This document shows positions 11,591 through 23,829 of a stretch of DNA of 64,000 nt, in pieces; the first letter of the stretch is position 1; each line of letters starts with the position of its first letter. The DNA is taken from the NCBI RefSeq assembly GCF_964340395.1, contig NC_135562.1:1120001-1184000 (forward strand), in the 5' to 3' direction. Below the pieces are notes generated by a model, which had not been told where the DNA came from, made no database searches, and was given only the letters and a program-made list of their open reading frames with translations. The position numbers were made by a program, and so were the translations under genes. Origin of the DNA: Glandiceps talaboti (lineage: Eukaryota > Hemichordata > Enteropneusta > Spengelidae).

Positions 11591-11885
11591 ACCTGTGTTA
11601 CTATACCCCATATGTACGTGTGACAACCTGTGTTACTATACCCCATATGTACGTGTGACAACCTGTGTTACTATCCCCTATATGTACGTGTGACAACCTG
11701 TGTTACTATCCCCTATATGTACGTGTGACAACCTGTGTTACTATACCCCATATGTACGTGTGACAACCTGTGTTACTATCCCCTATATGTACGTGTGACA
11801 ACCTGTGTTACTATCCCCTATATGTACGTGTGACAACCTGTGTTACTATACCCTATATGTACGTGTGACAACCTGTGTTGCTATG
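11591..11885. repeat. 35-bp minisatellite, array 2 (about 8.4 copies)
   Basis: Same monomer as at 9506-9705 (TATGTACGTGTGACAACC core, TTACTAT tail). It is more uniform: every unit has CTGTGTTACTAT, and only ACCCCA versus CCCCTA varies at the joint. The trimer pattern of array 1 is absent, so the two arrays were homogenised separately. Confidence 0.95.
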
Positions 11886-12882
11886 TATAATCTCACATCG
11901 TCTGATTAATGTCATATCACCTTCTACACGACATTAACGATTCTACTTTTATCTTAGTCCCTGACAGTGCTGTCAGATGTCATTTATTTGTCGTATCCAC
12001 GACGCAAAACAAAAGTGGCCAATAGGGGCGCTGTCTGGATATCGTGGGCCTCCATACTTCATTACTTGTAGTCTTTCCAAACTAAACTTATTACGAATGG
12101 CAAATGTTCCACAATGTATTCACATGAATATTAGGAAGACCTTAAAAATGCTGTTATTATTCTTTATTTTACATGCAAATTATACAAAAATGTAACAAAA
12201 AACAAAAAACAAACCAAAAACCATACCACCCAAAATCGAGATTACTTTTCATTCAACACATGGGTGGAAGGGGTGGGGGGGGGGGAGGTCGGCGGCACGT
12301 GAGTTGTACTCCTATTCATTTTCTGCATGGAATCTTGAGAAGTATTTAAACTATAGACAATTGATAGACAATAGACACTTCTATTGTATACAGTTAAACT
12401 ATACATAATAATTATACTATCTGTATTATTTCTATAACTGAACACACGAGAAAGCAACGACTAGAAATATTTCGTGATAAAAGAATACAAATATGGCAAT
12501 TCGACGAAATCTTTGTTATGCTTGACTGATCAAAGCTCGTTAGGCAAACAAATTCGATGTGAAATAAAGTGGAGATAAAAAAGTGGTGTTGTACTGTATG
12601 TATGACACAGGTCACATTAAGGCGTATAACATAACACGACTTATCGACATATCTTGATATACCTACAGGTAATCTTGTGTAATTGTAGCTCGTCGTCCTT
12701 CTTGTAAATTTAGTACAAGCACTTTTTGTGTTTGTGTTCTTGTAGTTTTTTTTATTTGTGAGATGGATTTAGTCAAATAAAACTATGTACAGTGTTCAAG
12801 AAATGTATGATTTGAATTTTGAAACAACTTAAAAGCTCGCTGAGATTTAATAACTCAAGAGAATCGGCATGAATATCGACGT
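11886..12882. other. Unique spacer with a G-rich patch
   Basis: Holds a G-rich stretch at about 12262-12288, including a run of 11 or more G interrupted by few bases. A 72-codon plus frame (11977-12195) and others are chance-level. No gene recognised. Confidence 0.4.
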
Positions 12883-13034
12883 ACCTACCTACCTACCTAT
12901 ACATACACACACGCACACACACATACATGCACGCACACACACACACACACACACACACAAACATACGTGCGCACGCGCACACACACACACGCATACATAC
13001 ATACATACATACATACATACATACATACATACAT
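12883..13034. repeat. CCTA / CA / CATA composite microsatellite
   Basis: CCTA units pass into CA-rich dinucleotide stretches with alternating purine and pyrimidine (CGCACGCGCACAC near 12970) and end as perfect CATA. The central part is a Z-DNA-prone alternating sequence. Confidence 0.95.
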
Positions 13035-13108
13035 AATGGTAGATACAGTTATTGATATTCAGATATTATACATGGCTATAGAGGGTGTATATAAAATCTA
13101 CAGACATA

Positions 13109-13113
13109 CAGGC

Positions 13114-13145
<32 letters not shown>

Positions 13146-13400
13146 GGACATACATACATACATACCTACCTACCTACCTACCTACCTACCTACCTACCTA
13201 CCTACCTACCTACCTACCTACCTACCTACATACATACATACATACATACATACATACATACATACATACATACATACATACATACATACATACATACATA
13301 CATACATACATACATACATACATACATACATACATACATACATGCATGCATGCATGCATACATACATACATACATACATACATACATACATACATACATA
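13109..13400. repeat. Composite microsatellite GACA / CCTA / CATA / CATG / CATA
   Basis: Five motif blocks follow one another, each differing by one base from its neighbour: GACA (about 13118-13146), CCTA (13164-13227), CATA, a short self-complementary CATG block (about 13340-13359), then CATA again. It is the mirror of the block order seen at 17783-18006. Long His/Tyr/Ile/Thr frames over it are artefacts. Confidence 0.97.
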
Positions 13401-14290
13401 CGGATACACATGCACACCGAGAGATAGACGGGCAGACCTACATGCAAATAGATAGCCAGATAGCCAGACAGATAGACACATGATGCAGGCAGATATAAGG
13501 ATATATATATGTAGATAAATAGATAGATAGAAACATTATTATATACAGTGACATGGCTAGACAGACACAGAGGTACATATAAGGGATGACATACGCCTAT
13601 AGAGACACTAATAAATGGTAAGACATGGATGACAGCAGTTTAGAATAGATCATTTACTGCTATGACAAATGCTGTTATACTTCTACTAGCTGAAATCTCT
13701 CCGCATGAAAGGTTCAGTTTTTTTTTCAATCCGGATTCCTTTTTCTTTCAATAATTGTGTAGGTCAAAGGGTCATATGAATATAGTATGAGCTGTCGTGT
13801 TTGAATTGACAGGGCCACGTTTCTTTGATAAGCTATTTGTCTTTTAAATTATTCACATGGAAGTCAATTGAGACAGACGCCGGAACGGTACGTTGGGAAA
13901 ATATAGTCGTCTGATTTCTAATAAATAAAGCTTCATTCATGCCTCGAATATAGATTTGGTTTGACTACAAACATGGCGTTTGCCCTTTCTTTAAATGTCA
14001 TGAAACGGAGACGGATTTTTTTTGTTTGTCGATAAAATCTCAACATTCTGCGAAAAATGCTTCTTTCTGTTTGCAATGGCTTTCATATATAGCACGTATA
14101 TCAATACCGATATTTGAAATTTTCGCGCTGTTTGTTTTCCAATTCTGTCGTCAAAGATTTGACAATTTTGACGACAAATCCGAGCGTTTTAATAGGGTGC
14201 CATAATATTACGAACGATAAAAGTGAAAGCTATAGAATGTCAATAAAAGACAAGTAGAACAATTAATATCTTCGTACCCAACTAAAAGAT
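13401..14290. other. Spacer; short CAGA/GATA-rich start, then unique DNA
   Basis: The first 170 bp are decayed CAGA and GATA words. The rest is unique AT-rich sequence holding one TTTTGACGACA motif at 14166-14176, with a related inverted TGTCGTCAAA just upstream. No gene recognised. Confidence 0.45.
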
Positions 14291-14480
14291 AAACATTCGG
14301 AAACTACCAAACACTTTTCTAAAAACATAAACATTTGGAAACTACCAAACACTTTTCTAAAAACGTAAACATTTGAAAACTACCAAACACTTTTCTAAAA
14401 AAACGTAAACATTTGGAAACTACCAAACACTTTTTAAAAAAATCCGTAAACATTTGGAAACTACCAAACACTTTTCTAAG
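14291..14480. repeat. 38-bp minisatellite, about five copies
   Basis: Each unit reads AAACATT(T/C)GGAAACTACC, then AAACACTTTTCTAAAAA with a variable number of A. Length differences between units come from the A-run. The minus-strand frame through it is a by-product of the repeat. Confidence 0.93.
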
Positions 14481-15079
14481 ATATTGACCGATAATTTGTT
14501 GGAGGTTAAACAACATCTCCAAATCTACATCACGGCACCACAGTTTGTGTATTAGCCGACTGATTTGATTGACAGAATTAGCGGGCGTGTCAGATTTTCT
14601 TCAATTGAATATTTGTCCAATTTCCAACGGAAATCAAATTATGTCTTTTAAATCTGTAGATCTCATTCCATGGTGGAGTTATTAGATGATGTAAGTCCTA
14701 CAGGAATGAAACCAAAGAGTGTTATACCTTGCCAGGCAAACTGAGACACTGCTTGGAGATAACTGTCAAACTTAACATCTCTGTGTGTTGACGACACGTT
14801 AACTCTTGGGATTCCCAAAAGGTACGTCTAAAACATTATCACATTTATTCAAGAACTATTTTTTTCGATATATCTGCTTGTTCGGTAATGTTGTTAATAA
14901 ATCTCAACAAGTTAAGATAAACAAAGAGAGATGGAAGTGATTCGGTGACCACCGTAAAGGGCATTAGGAGGATATACTAGCAAACCTTAATGAAATGGAC
15001 AGTAATTAATGAGAATTTTAATGCATGCAGATATCCAATTTGGAGTTGTAAACTTGTTGAATGGTGTGCTAATGAGTTG

Positions 15080-15162
15080 CGAATCTCTACCAAGGTGAAT
15101 CTCAATACACATCAGATACGTGTCACGTGTACAGATATATACATGTGGACAGACAAACTTTT
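15080..15162 (-). mobile_element. Microsatellite-linked core element, copy 2 (inverted)
   Basis: The reverse complement of this stretch matches 8721-8803 from the GTCTGTCCACATGTA block to GGTAGAGATTCG. On the plus strand it is followed at once by about 600 bp of TATG repeats, which corresponds to the CATA array at the same end of copy 1. A CAA array lies at the far side of the TATG block here, whereas in copy 1 the CAG/CAA array is on the opposite flank of the core. The shared unit is therefore the core plus CATA, and the trinucleotide arrays may be independent. Confidence 0.72.
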
Positions 15163-15172
15163 GTGTATACGA

Positions 15173-15770
15173 TGTATGTATGTATGTATGTATGTATGTA
15201 TGTATGTATGTATGTATGTATGTATGTATGTATGTATGTATGTATGTATGTATGTGTGTGTATGCATGTATGTATGTATGTATGTATGTATGTATGTATG
15301 TATGTGTGTGTGTGTATGTATGTATGTATGTATGTATGTATGTATGTATGTATGTATGTATGTATGTATGTATGTATGTGTGTGTATGCATGTATGTATG
15401 TATGTATGTATGCATGTATGTATGTATGTATGTATGTATGTATGTATGTATGTATGTATGTATGTATGTATGTATGTATGTATGTATGTATGTATGTATG
15501 TATGTATGTATGTATGTATGTATGTATGTATGTATGTATGTATGTATGTATGTATGTATGTATGTATGCATGCATGCATGCATGCATGCATGCATGCATG
15601 CATGCATGCATGTATGTATGTATGTATGCATGCATGCATGCATGCATGTATGTATGTATGTATGTATGTATGTATGTATGTATGTGTGTATGCATGTATG
15701 TGTATGTGTGCGTGTGTGTGTATGTATGCATGTATGTGTGTGTGCATGCATGTACGTCCGCACGCACGCA
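15173..15770. repeat. Long TATG / CATG / TGTG composite microsatellite
   Basis: Nearly 600 bp of TATG units are interrupted by TGTGTG and CATG words. Two self-complementary CATG blocks lie at about 15567-15612 and 15628-15648. The end (15690-15770) degenerates into TGTG, CATG and CACG variants. All frames of 200-300 codons over it, on both strands, are repeat artefacts. Confidence 0.98.
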
Positions 15771-15852
15771 CGTCTATCTGTGTTACATTGTATGTGTACA
15801 GGTATGTGTGTTTATGTGAAACTGTGTGTGCATACGTAACCATATGCATTTT

Positions 15853-15854
<2 letters not shown>

Positions 15855-15894
<40 letters not shown>

Positions 15895-15983
15895 CCAACG
15901 ACACCACCACCAACAACAATAACAACAACAACACCACCACCACCACCACCAACAACAAAAACAACAGCAACAACAGCAACAGC

Positions 15984-16014
<31 letters not shown>

Positions 16015-16060
16015 CAACCACCACCACCACCACCACCACCACCACCACTACTACTACTAT
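15855..16060. repeat. CAA / CAC trinucleotide repeat with CTA end
   Basis: CAA units are interspersed with CAC blocks (near 15901-15915, 15932-15950 and 16018-16048) and finish with CTA. Poly-Cys, poly-Val and poly-Gln frames across it lack any flanking coding signal. Confidence 0.96.
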
Positions 16061-16156
16061 CACCAATATCATACCAAAGTATGCCTAAATCATTAACGTG
16101 CTGTGTATGGCAAAGTTTCTTGAAAACTATAATTTATCTCTGTCTATAAAAGTGAC

Positions 16157-16281
16157 ACACAGCACGAAATATACCATATAATAAGGAAGGAGGTACAGGT
16201 GGGGTTGCACGTAGGGCCACACACAACACTACATATACCATATAAGGAAGGAGGTACAGGTAGGGTTGCACGTAGGGCCAC
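16157..16281. repeat. Tandem duplication, about 61-64 bp x 2
   Basis: Two adjacent copies share ATATACCATATA, AAGGAAGGAGGTACAGGT and GGTTGCACGTAGGGCCAC. Copy 1 has three extra bases. Divergence is low, so the duplication is recent. Confidence 0.92.
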
Positions 16282-17782
16282 ATATAATGCTTTATGGTTA
16301 CATGCCTCACCATCTCCTTGTTAGTACTGCAACCTTAGGGTCAAGGTCACCCATCAGTCTGTTCATCGATAATATAGTATCGCTTCGCCGGAATCGCTTT
16401 ACGAAATTAGGATAGCCGTATCGCAATTGCAAATTACTTTCCCTGCAAAGGACCGACATTGATTAAGGTAGAGAGTAGCGGAAAGGATTACCTGGTACCA
16501 CGCTGACTGAAATTAAGTCAGAAACATTCCATGGGAAGGCAATTGCAGAAACGTGTTGCCGACTTGCATAACTCTCCCGTACGTAAGTGAAGAACATGTA
16601 GATAGAAATGTAGGAATTACTGATGTTTTATGTTTTTGCGACTAAAGCAATTTTCTTTCTGTTTTAATCATTAGTATCAGCTTTTCGTACATGTATACTC
16701 ATTTAGAAACCGTTATAGAAAGTGTAAAGAAATGCAAACTCGGAATGATAACAAGGGGAGGGACGATCGCACAATGTCGCACAACCTCAACAAACAAATA
16801 CCGTTCGTTTAGATAAAAAAACCCTCCTTCTCCCCTTTCCCCTAAACGAACATTCACAAGTGCGACCTCAAACATTTATATATGATGTAAACTATAATGA
16901 AAACTGTTAGTAGCAGTCACACCACTATGATTGATGTCATATAAAAACATGATTGTAAACACATTAAAATACTACCAGAAACCCAGCAGTGTATCTCACA
17001 TTAGAAGTAAATTTTTATCAACTTATCAACATCTTAGTAGTAAATACAAAAGCTGTTATCATTAATTGAAGGCGTGAAAGTTTTCGAAATTTGGTTAGAT
17101 GTTTGGACATGGAGTTCAGCAATAGCATTGGTGCCAGACCCCTTCCCCCTCCCTACGAACGAAGTTCGTTTATTGAGCTTGAGTGACATCGTGTGATCGT
17201 TCCTAACATTATCGATATTAAAAATACGTTATGATACATTTGTAGTTTTGGGTGACAATTCTTAGTCAATATAATTCGATTGAAATGTATAACTTTATTT
17301 TATTGTACCATAAATTCACAACATTTCGATGATAGAAAGTATGCAGACAATCAAGTATTTTTAAATAAAATGAAAAAGTATATAACTATACATAGATTGA
17401 TTGCCAATGTATAGTAACGAACACTCACTGACATGTAAAACACACGTGTGCATCATATTCTTTGATGAATACATAAATTGAAACTCGCAGTGATACACAA
17501 TGTATGGAGCTTCAGTTCATATACTTTTGAGGTAACTTCGAGTCGAGCTAGGCTTCTTCAAAATGATATACAACTCTGTGACAGCTGCTTGAAGGCATCA
17601 TTGCTTCACTGAAAGAAGGCAGACGACTTTGGAATAATGGACAGAGCTTTGTGGAAATATGGAGCTGGTATAAAGAGATACAGCCTAGTACAAATCTGTA
17701 ATTAGTGGTATGGTATTGATGGTTGAAGCTGGATTATTACCACTCACAGCTAATTAAAGTGTATTACCATATCACAAACTGG
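16282..17782. other. Unique spacer
   Basis: No gene recognised. It contains one member of a pair of near-identical 31-base words (17025-17055, matching 20481-20511 with a single mismatch), noted as a finding. Confidence 0.4.
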
Positions 17783-17843
<61 letters not shown>

Positions 17844-17924
17844 GCATGCATGCATGCATGCATGCATGCATGCATGCATGTATGTATGTATGTATGTATG
17901 TATGTATGTATGTATGTATGTATG

Positions 17925-17956
<32 letters not shown>

Positions 17957-18006
17957 TGTCTGTCTATCTATCTGTCTCTCCGTCTGTCCGTCCGTCTGTC
18001 TGTCTT
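17783..18006. repeat. Composite microsatellite CTGT / CATG / TATG / CTGT
   Basis: Blocks: CTGT (17783-17843), CATG (17844-17882), TATG (17883-17960), then CTGT with CTAT and CCGT variants. Each motif differs from the next by one base, which is typical of motif drift by slippage. Confidence 0.97.
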
Positions 18007-18093
18007 TTATGTACATACGCCGTATTTGTACAGTTGTTAGGTCTGTGTGTATGCCATTGCAGTATGTGTAATTTATTAAGTTTGACTACATAC

Positions 18094-18335
18094 TATACAG
18101 CATAGTTTACAACATAGTGACAACATAGTATACAACATAGTTTACAACATAGTGACAACACAGTATACAACATAGTTTACAACATAGTGACAACACAGTA
18201 TACAACATAGTTTACAACATAGTGACAACACAGTATACAACATAGTTTACAACATAGTGACAACATAGTATACAACATAGTTTACAACATAGTGACAACA
18301 CAGTATACAACATAGTTTACATCATAGTGACAACA
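18094..18335. repeat. 35-bp minisatellite of a different family, about 7 copies
   Basis: The monomer contains GTTTACAACATAGTGACAAC and AGTATACAACATA; copies alternate CACAGTATAC and CATAGTATAC. It has the same period as the 9.5/11.6-kb arrays but a different sequence, sharing only a GTGACAAC word. Confidence 0.94.
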
Positions 18336-19086
18336 AAGAAGAAAGTTCATCCAACGTTGCTGTATCACCCTGATATCAACAGAAGTGATTGCTAAGACAA
18401 TTTTAATATGAGTGTCAGCTTCTAATACCAGTGTTGGATTGTGAATGTACTACAATTAATAGGATTTTAAAGACAATTCTGTAGTGCGATTACCTAAGGC
18501 AATTCATTACTTCAATTCCTATGTGACTAAATCGGCGGTTAGATCACAACAAGGATACGGATAAAACTCATTGAGATATATTCACTTAGCGATAGAAAAT
18601 TATTAAAATGATTTTTGTCTCTCTTTCGTGAGTAGAGTTCGCGACTTCTCCAAGTTATACCTGAAATATTTCAAATGACTTTTGTCCCGTGAGACAGCAA
18701 TCCCCAAATGAAAAAGTAAGCAGCGAACCATGTATGTCCTTACAACATTATCGTGAATAATAATTTCATAAGATAACAGCTCAGATTCATAGCCCCTGTG
18801 TCTTTTAAGAAAAATACATTTCATATAGGTGAGTCTTAATTATGCCTGTACGTTTTTCCTGATTACGTAGGAATCAATAGATTAGAGCTGTCTTATTCAG
18901 ACATATTCCAACAACATTAATCGTCTGGGTGGATTTTGGCCTCAAGTTATTTTTCTCTCTGCGTTTAACCACAGAATATAGCAGTGAGACATTTTTCATC
19001 ATTGTAATATATTAGTGTCAAATGCAGAGTTTGCGAAATAGAAACCAGTTAAGAGCTGCAAACAGTACTATGAGAGTTTGTTGTGC
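18336..19086. other. Unique spacer, nothing recognised
   Basis: AT-rich sequence with a 73-codon minus frame (18603-18824) at chance level. No repeat seen. Confidence 0.4.
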
Positions 19087-19147
19087 ATGTGTATGTATGT
19101 ATGTATGTATGTATGTATGTATGTATGTATGTATGTATGTATGTGTA

Positions 19148-19178
<31 letters not shown>

Positions 19179-19527
19179 ATGTATGTATGTATGTATGTAT
19201 GTATGTATGTATGTATGTATGTATGTATGTATGTATGTATGTATGTATGTATGTATGTCTTTATGTATGTATGTATGTATGTATGTATGTATGTATGTAT
19301 GTATGTATGTATGTATGTATGTATGTATGTATGTATGTATGTTTTTATGTATGTATGTATGTATGTATGTATGTATGTATGTATGTATGTATGTATGTAT
19401 GTATGTATGTATGTATGTATGTATAAGTGTATGTATGTATAAGTGTATGTATGTATGTATGTATGTATGTATGTATAAGTGTATGTATAAGTGTATGTAT
19501 AAGTGTGTGTGTGTGTGTGCGAGCGGC

Positions 19528-19575
<48 letters not shown>

Positions 19576-19728
19576 GCCTGTCTGTCTGTCTGCCTGCATG
19601 GCATGCATGCATGCATGCATGCATGCATGCATGCATGCCTGCCTGCATGCATGCATGTATGTATGTATGTATGTATGTATGTATGTATGTATGTATGTAT
19701 GTATGTATGTATGTATGTATGTATGTAG
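19087..19728. repeat. Very long composite microsatellite TATG / CTGT / CATG / TATG
   Basis: TATG units (about 19089-19425) give way to TATAAGTG variants (to about 19502), a TG run, CTGT (19527-19590), CCTG/CATG (to about 19655) and TATG again. Single-base changes such as CTTTATG and TTTTTATG mark positions near 19259 and 19341. Long frames on both strands are artefacts. Confidence 0.98.
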
Positions 19729-22180
19729 ACAAGCATGGCCGTTAGATTGGAAAGGGGTGTTTTTTGTGCCCATGAGGTATGAGAAAGGGTATAATTTTCA
19801 ATGTCGGAAGATTTTGGAAATACGGGCAAACTAGACTGGTAGTTTTAGCTTATAATATTCCATCATGCTTACACTTATTACTAGTAAGGTTTCATTTCTC
19901 AAAAAAACAATTATTTTGGATTAGTTTTTGTATAGGTATTTCTGATGTGAACTACCATCTGCATGTATTGCAGACCTGTATAATATATATTTTGTGTAAT
20001 ATAGTTTGTGCAACAAATGCTCGTCTTTTCTGGGATGTGTAATATGACAACAGTTTAGGTATGGATGTGTCAACGTAGTCTCGTCGTAATCATTTTGTAC
20101 AGAGTTGCCTCAACATTGAAAGTACTTGATGATAATAACATGTGAATTATTCATATTCATTTACATACATGTACAATATGATGAGGGCACTGTTCAAAAC
20201 TTCATGTCTATTGTCGAATTAATGGGCTTCTGAAAGTTTTACTGTTATGGACAATTTATGATAATGTAGTATTTTTTTGAAATACACCATGTGTCATAAC
20301 TTTGCCTCAACGGCACTCTATATACATTTGTACTAGCTTCTCTCTATTTCAATCAAAAGCAGAGGTAGAGGATCCGGATCCGGAAGTACAACAAATCAGC
20401 CATAGCGCCCTCACACGGCCATATTTAGTAGGTGCCATTATAGAATTTTATATTGAGATTACTAGTTGTCGTCAAACTATATCAACATCTCAGTAGTAAA
20501 TACAAAAGCTGACAATACAAAGACCGTTTTGAAACACAACATATTGTGAAAATGAAATGAAATGGTGGGATTTCAAAATGAGTTCGGATAACGAGAGGTG
20601 ACGAGCAGTTGTCCAGCACAGCTATTGAAAAGTTTATTCTTGAACAAAAGAATGATCCTATCCCTGCAATGCTAATGATAGGATTATGCTAATACAAGAC
20701 CAGATATTAATTTTGTTGTTTTTAACTTTAAAGTTGTTACTGTAAGGTAAGAAAGCTGACACGGATGTATAATACAATAAGTTAGAGAATCATTAACATT
20801 CATATTTTTAATTTTTGCAAATAAATGCAAAATGTGACAGACATAATTTGGAAGTAACATGGAAATATGACGCCAAGCAGTATATAATTCAAAATTACAT
20901 ACATGATATATTCTGATTGAAATATTTCACAACTAGAGAGCTAACTTGTCATAATTGTACTAATAAAAAGCAAAGTAATAACAAGTAATGAATATTTTAA
21001 TGTTTACTCGTTCTGTATCAACGAATGCTGTGCATAAATTTACCAGAATAACAAAATGGATGGAATGAGTATTTGTGATTGTTTTGTACCCCTTCTTTAT
21101 ATTGCAACAATATGTGAATTCCTAAATACTACGTCAGTTACGTCATTCATGTTAACTTGTCTGAAGAATAACGCCGAGAACATTTAGGCGGGAATCTGTA
21201 ACTTCACTAGCTTATGTGAACACATATTATGGATAATGGCATGCATAGATTAGATATGCCAATTTCAGAAATCACCAAAGGCAAATGGTCCATGGATAAG
21301 TAAACAAAGTATGATGGAAAGAGATGATACTCAGATAAGCTGACTACATAAAGGCAGTAAACAACATGATTTTTGAAAATTGTTTCTTTAAATTTATTAC
21401 CAGCTATATATGTTATTACTTTATTTCCATTGCAATATGTAATAAATAGTGAAATGTTATATTCCAAGTCAATCTTTATTGATTTGGTCAAAATATTCCA
21501 CAAAATAAAAATTTGTTGACCGACACGATTGGCGGGAAAACCGTAGGTGTGTTTAACGTTTGTCAACATGCAATTAAATTTCTTCCACAATTCCATATTC
21601 GAATAAGTTTTAGAGTGATTTACGGTGGCATCACTCACAATTTGTAATTGAAGAATTGATGTACTAAACACCTCAACGACACTATAATCTTTAATGTGTA
21701 TAAATCGCTAATTAAAACAACATTAACGGTTTCTTACCACATTTTGACGACAAGAGAAAAGTAGTGATTTGTTACGTTGTGATGCATCATTCCGTCACCA
21801 TATTTTATCTGCATTATATGTGTTGAATTTAAAAATGAATGTCCATAGACTTTTAAGTGAGTTATTGTTTTGTATTGAGACCATGTAATGGATGAAAAAC
21901 CTACATCAGAGATACACCACGTCTAATTAGTATATCTCAACTAACAGTAACTTCAGAAGTCATCTAATTTGACAAACTGAAGAACGGATAATGATAATAA
22001 AGTCTGAATTACGTTATATCGAGACGAATAGACGGAGAGAAAATCGTTCTTGGTACTTAAAACGGAGAAAACATCCCTTCTGAAATTCCATTTCTTGTAC
22101 TCCCCGTAACCACATTTTGTAAGTCGTAGAACCAAAATAATTATAATCATTCAACGTATGTAAAATATGTGTACGTCTAT
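19729..22180. other. Unique spacer; 154-codon minus frame at 21207-21671
   Basis: The minus frame at 21207-21671 is the longest non-repetitive one in the window, but its composition (I, Y, F, N, K rich) is what AT-rich noncoding DNA gives, and no domain is recognised. A 31-base word at 20481-20511 repeats 17025-17055. A TTTTGACGACA motif lies at 21742-21752. GGATCCGGATCC occurs near 20370. Confidence 0.3.
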
Positions 22181-22213
22181 GTCTGTCTGGCTGTCTACCC
22201 GTCCGTCCGTCCT

Positions 22214-22298
<85 letters not shown>
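22181..22298. repeat. CTGT microsatellite with CCGT start
   Basis: Short CCGT and CTAC words lead into a perfect CTGT run of about 21 units (22216-22298). Confidence 0.97.
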
Positions 22299-23497
22299 AG
22301 GGAGGGGAGTGTCACAAAGTCGACCTGGAGCCGCTTTGAGTTGTACAGATTGCATTGGATACGATAATGGACACAGCGACCAGTCATCAGATTTTTAGAT
22401 ATCGCTGATAGATAAATGGAATTCGAAGCGAATTGAGGTCCTGGAAAACTATTAGTGAGAATGACAAGGGTTTTATGTCCAGACGACAAAATGTGATCAT
22501 TTCAAAGCGCGAAAAAATCTGCCATGCAGCCAGCAGGCTAGTCAATATAGATACAATCAATAGCAAAATGTGTCTGAAGGTACGAAAACGAGCAGCTGCC
22601 TTCATGACATCTTTTCTTGAGTGCCGTAGGCTGTGAAAACATAGAAAAACATCGACATCTTTTGGGAATGGACACACAATTGTCAAATATTTCTTAATGA
22701 ATGGAGAGCCATCAGGATTTCAAGCTAATAGATATGTGCATTGTGGCGTTATGCATGGCACACAAAATATTCACTATCAAATACACTTCCTATTCGAGTT
22801 TATACCTCGCCGCCAAATGATTCATCGTCGTCTTAAAACGAATTGAGCAACCTCATATGGTGACCTTCTGACCCTAGTAACCAGATTACTATATCTTAAT
22901 ATTCAAGGGTCACAGTGGCTACAAAACTAGTAGACATCGAGGTCCTTATCACAAAGATGAGGCACACATGGCATCATTCCCTCTACGTTTTCACATGTAA
23001 GTAATTCTAACGGATTGACTGCTAGATGGACCACAGATAAGCGGCGGATTGTCTTTTCATAATTAAGTGTAGATAAAAATCGTCCTTAATCTTGTTTCAG
23101 GCTTTTGGCACTTGCTGGATAGTATTCAACTCATGATCAATACTAAAGTATATAGATGATCCAGCCTATATTTCATTAACACAACGATCATTGCCCCAGT
23201 GCTTAGCAACGTGGTCACGTAAACATCAGATTATTCTAAGCAAAACGATTCAGCCTCAAGACGAAAGTCAGACTTTGCTGACGTTTAAGTCTTTGAAGTA
23301 GAGGTAAACAGAGCAATATTTTCACTATTTACAAAATCGTCATTCAGGTAAACTATAAGAATATAAAGAATGATATGGAGTGTGTTCTCAAAGTTTTTAA
23401 AATACAAAGAGTGGATATAAATCACAAACAATTCTTCACATCATCGGTAACAAAACCCACGATATTAAACAACAAGATAGAAGAAAACCCCGCAAAT
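22299..23497. other. Unique spacer; minus-strand frame with a membrane-like segment
   Basis: A 99-codon minus frame (22387-22686) contains HILLLIVSILTSLLAAW, a plausible membrane segment, and a good acceptor (GTTTTTCTATGTTTTCACAG) precedes its coding-like part. No GTRAGT donor follows, so only a terminal exon would fit. The plus strand is also open over part of it. I do not call it a gene. Confidence 0.25.
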
Positions 23498-23829
23498 AAA
23501 CAAACAAACAAACAAACAAACACGTACGTACGTACATACATACATACGTACATACATACATACATACATACATACATACATACATACATACATACATGCA
23601 TGCATGATTACATGCATACATACATACATACATACATACATGCATACATACATGCATGCATGATTACATGCATACATACATACATACATACATACATACA
23701 TACATACATACATACATACATGCATACATACATACATACATACATACATACATAAATACATGCATACATGCATACATACATACATGCATACATACATACA
23801 TACATACATACATACATACATACACACAT
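23498..23829. repeat. Composite microsatellite CAAA / CGTA / CATA / CATG
   Basis: CAAA units (23499-23522) are followed by self-complementary CGTA, then CATA with short CATG words. The word GCATGCATGATTACATGCAT occurs twice about 60 bp apart (near 23597 and 23655), showing an internal segmental duplication within the array. Confidence 0.97.

Noticed and set aside
14987-16072. Open frames of 200-310 codons on both strands
   Set aside because: They consist of Cys/Met/Tyr/Val or His/Thr/Tyr/Ile periodic peptides from TATG repeats and polyamino-acid runs from CAA repeats; open in several frames at once, hence artefacts.
21207-21671. 154-codon minus-strand gene
   Set aside because: Longest unique frame, but composition matches AT-rich noncoding DNA; by a rough estimate such a length is uncommon yet possible by chance in 64 kb.
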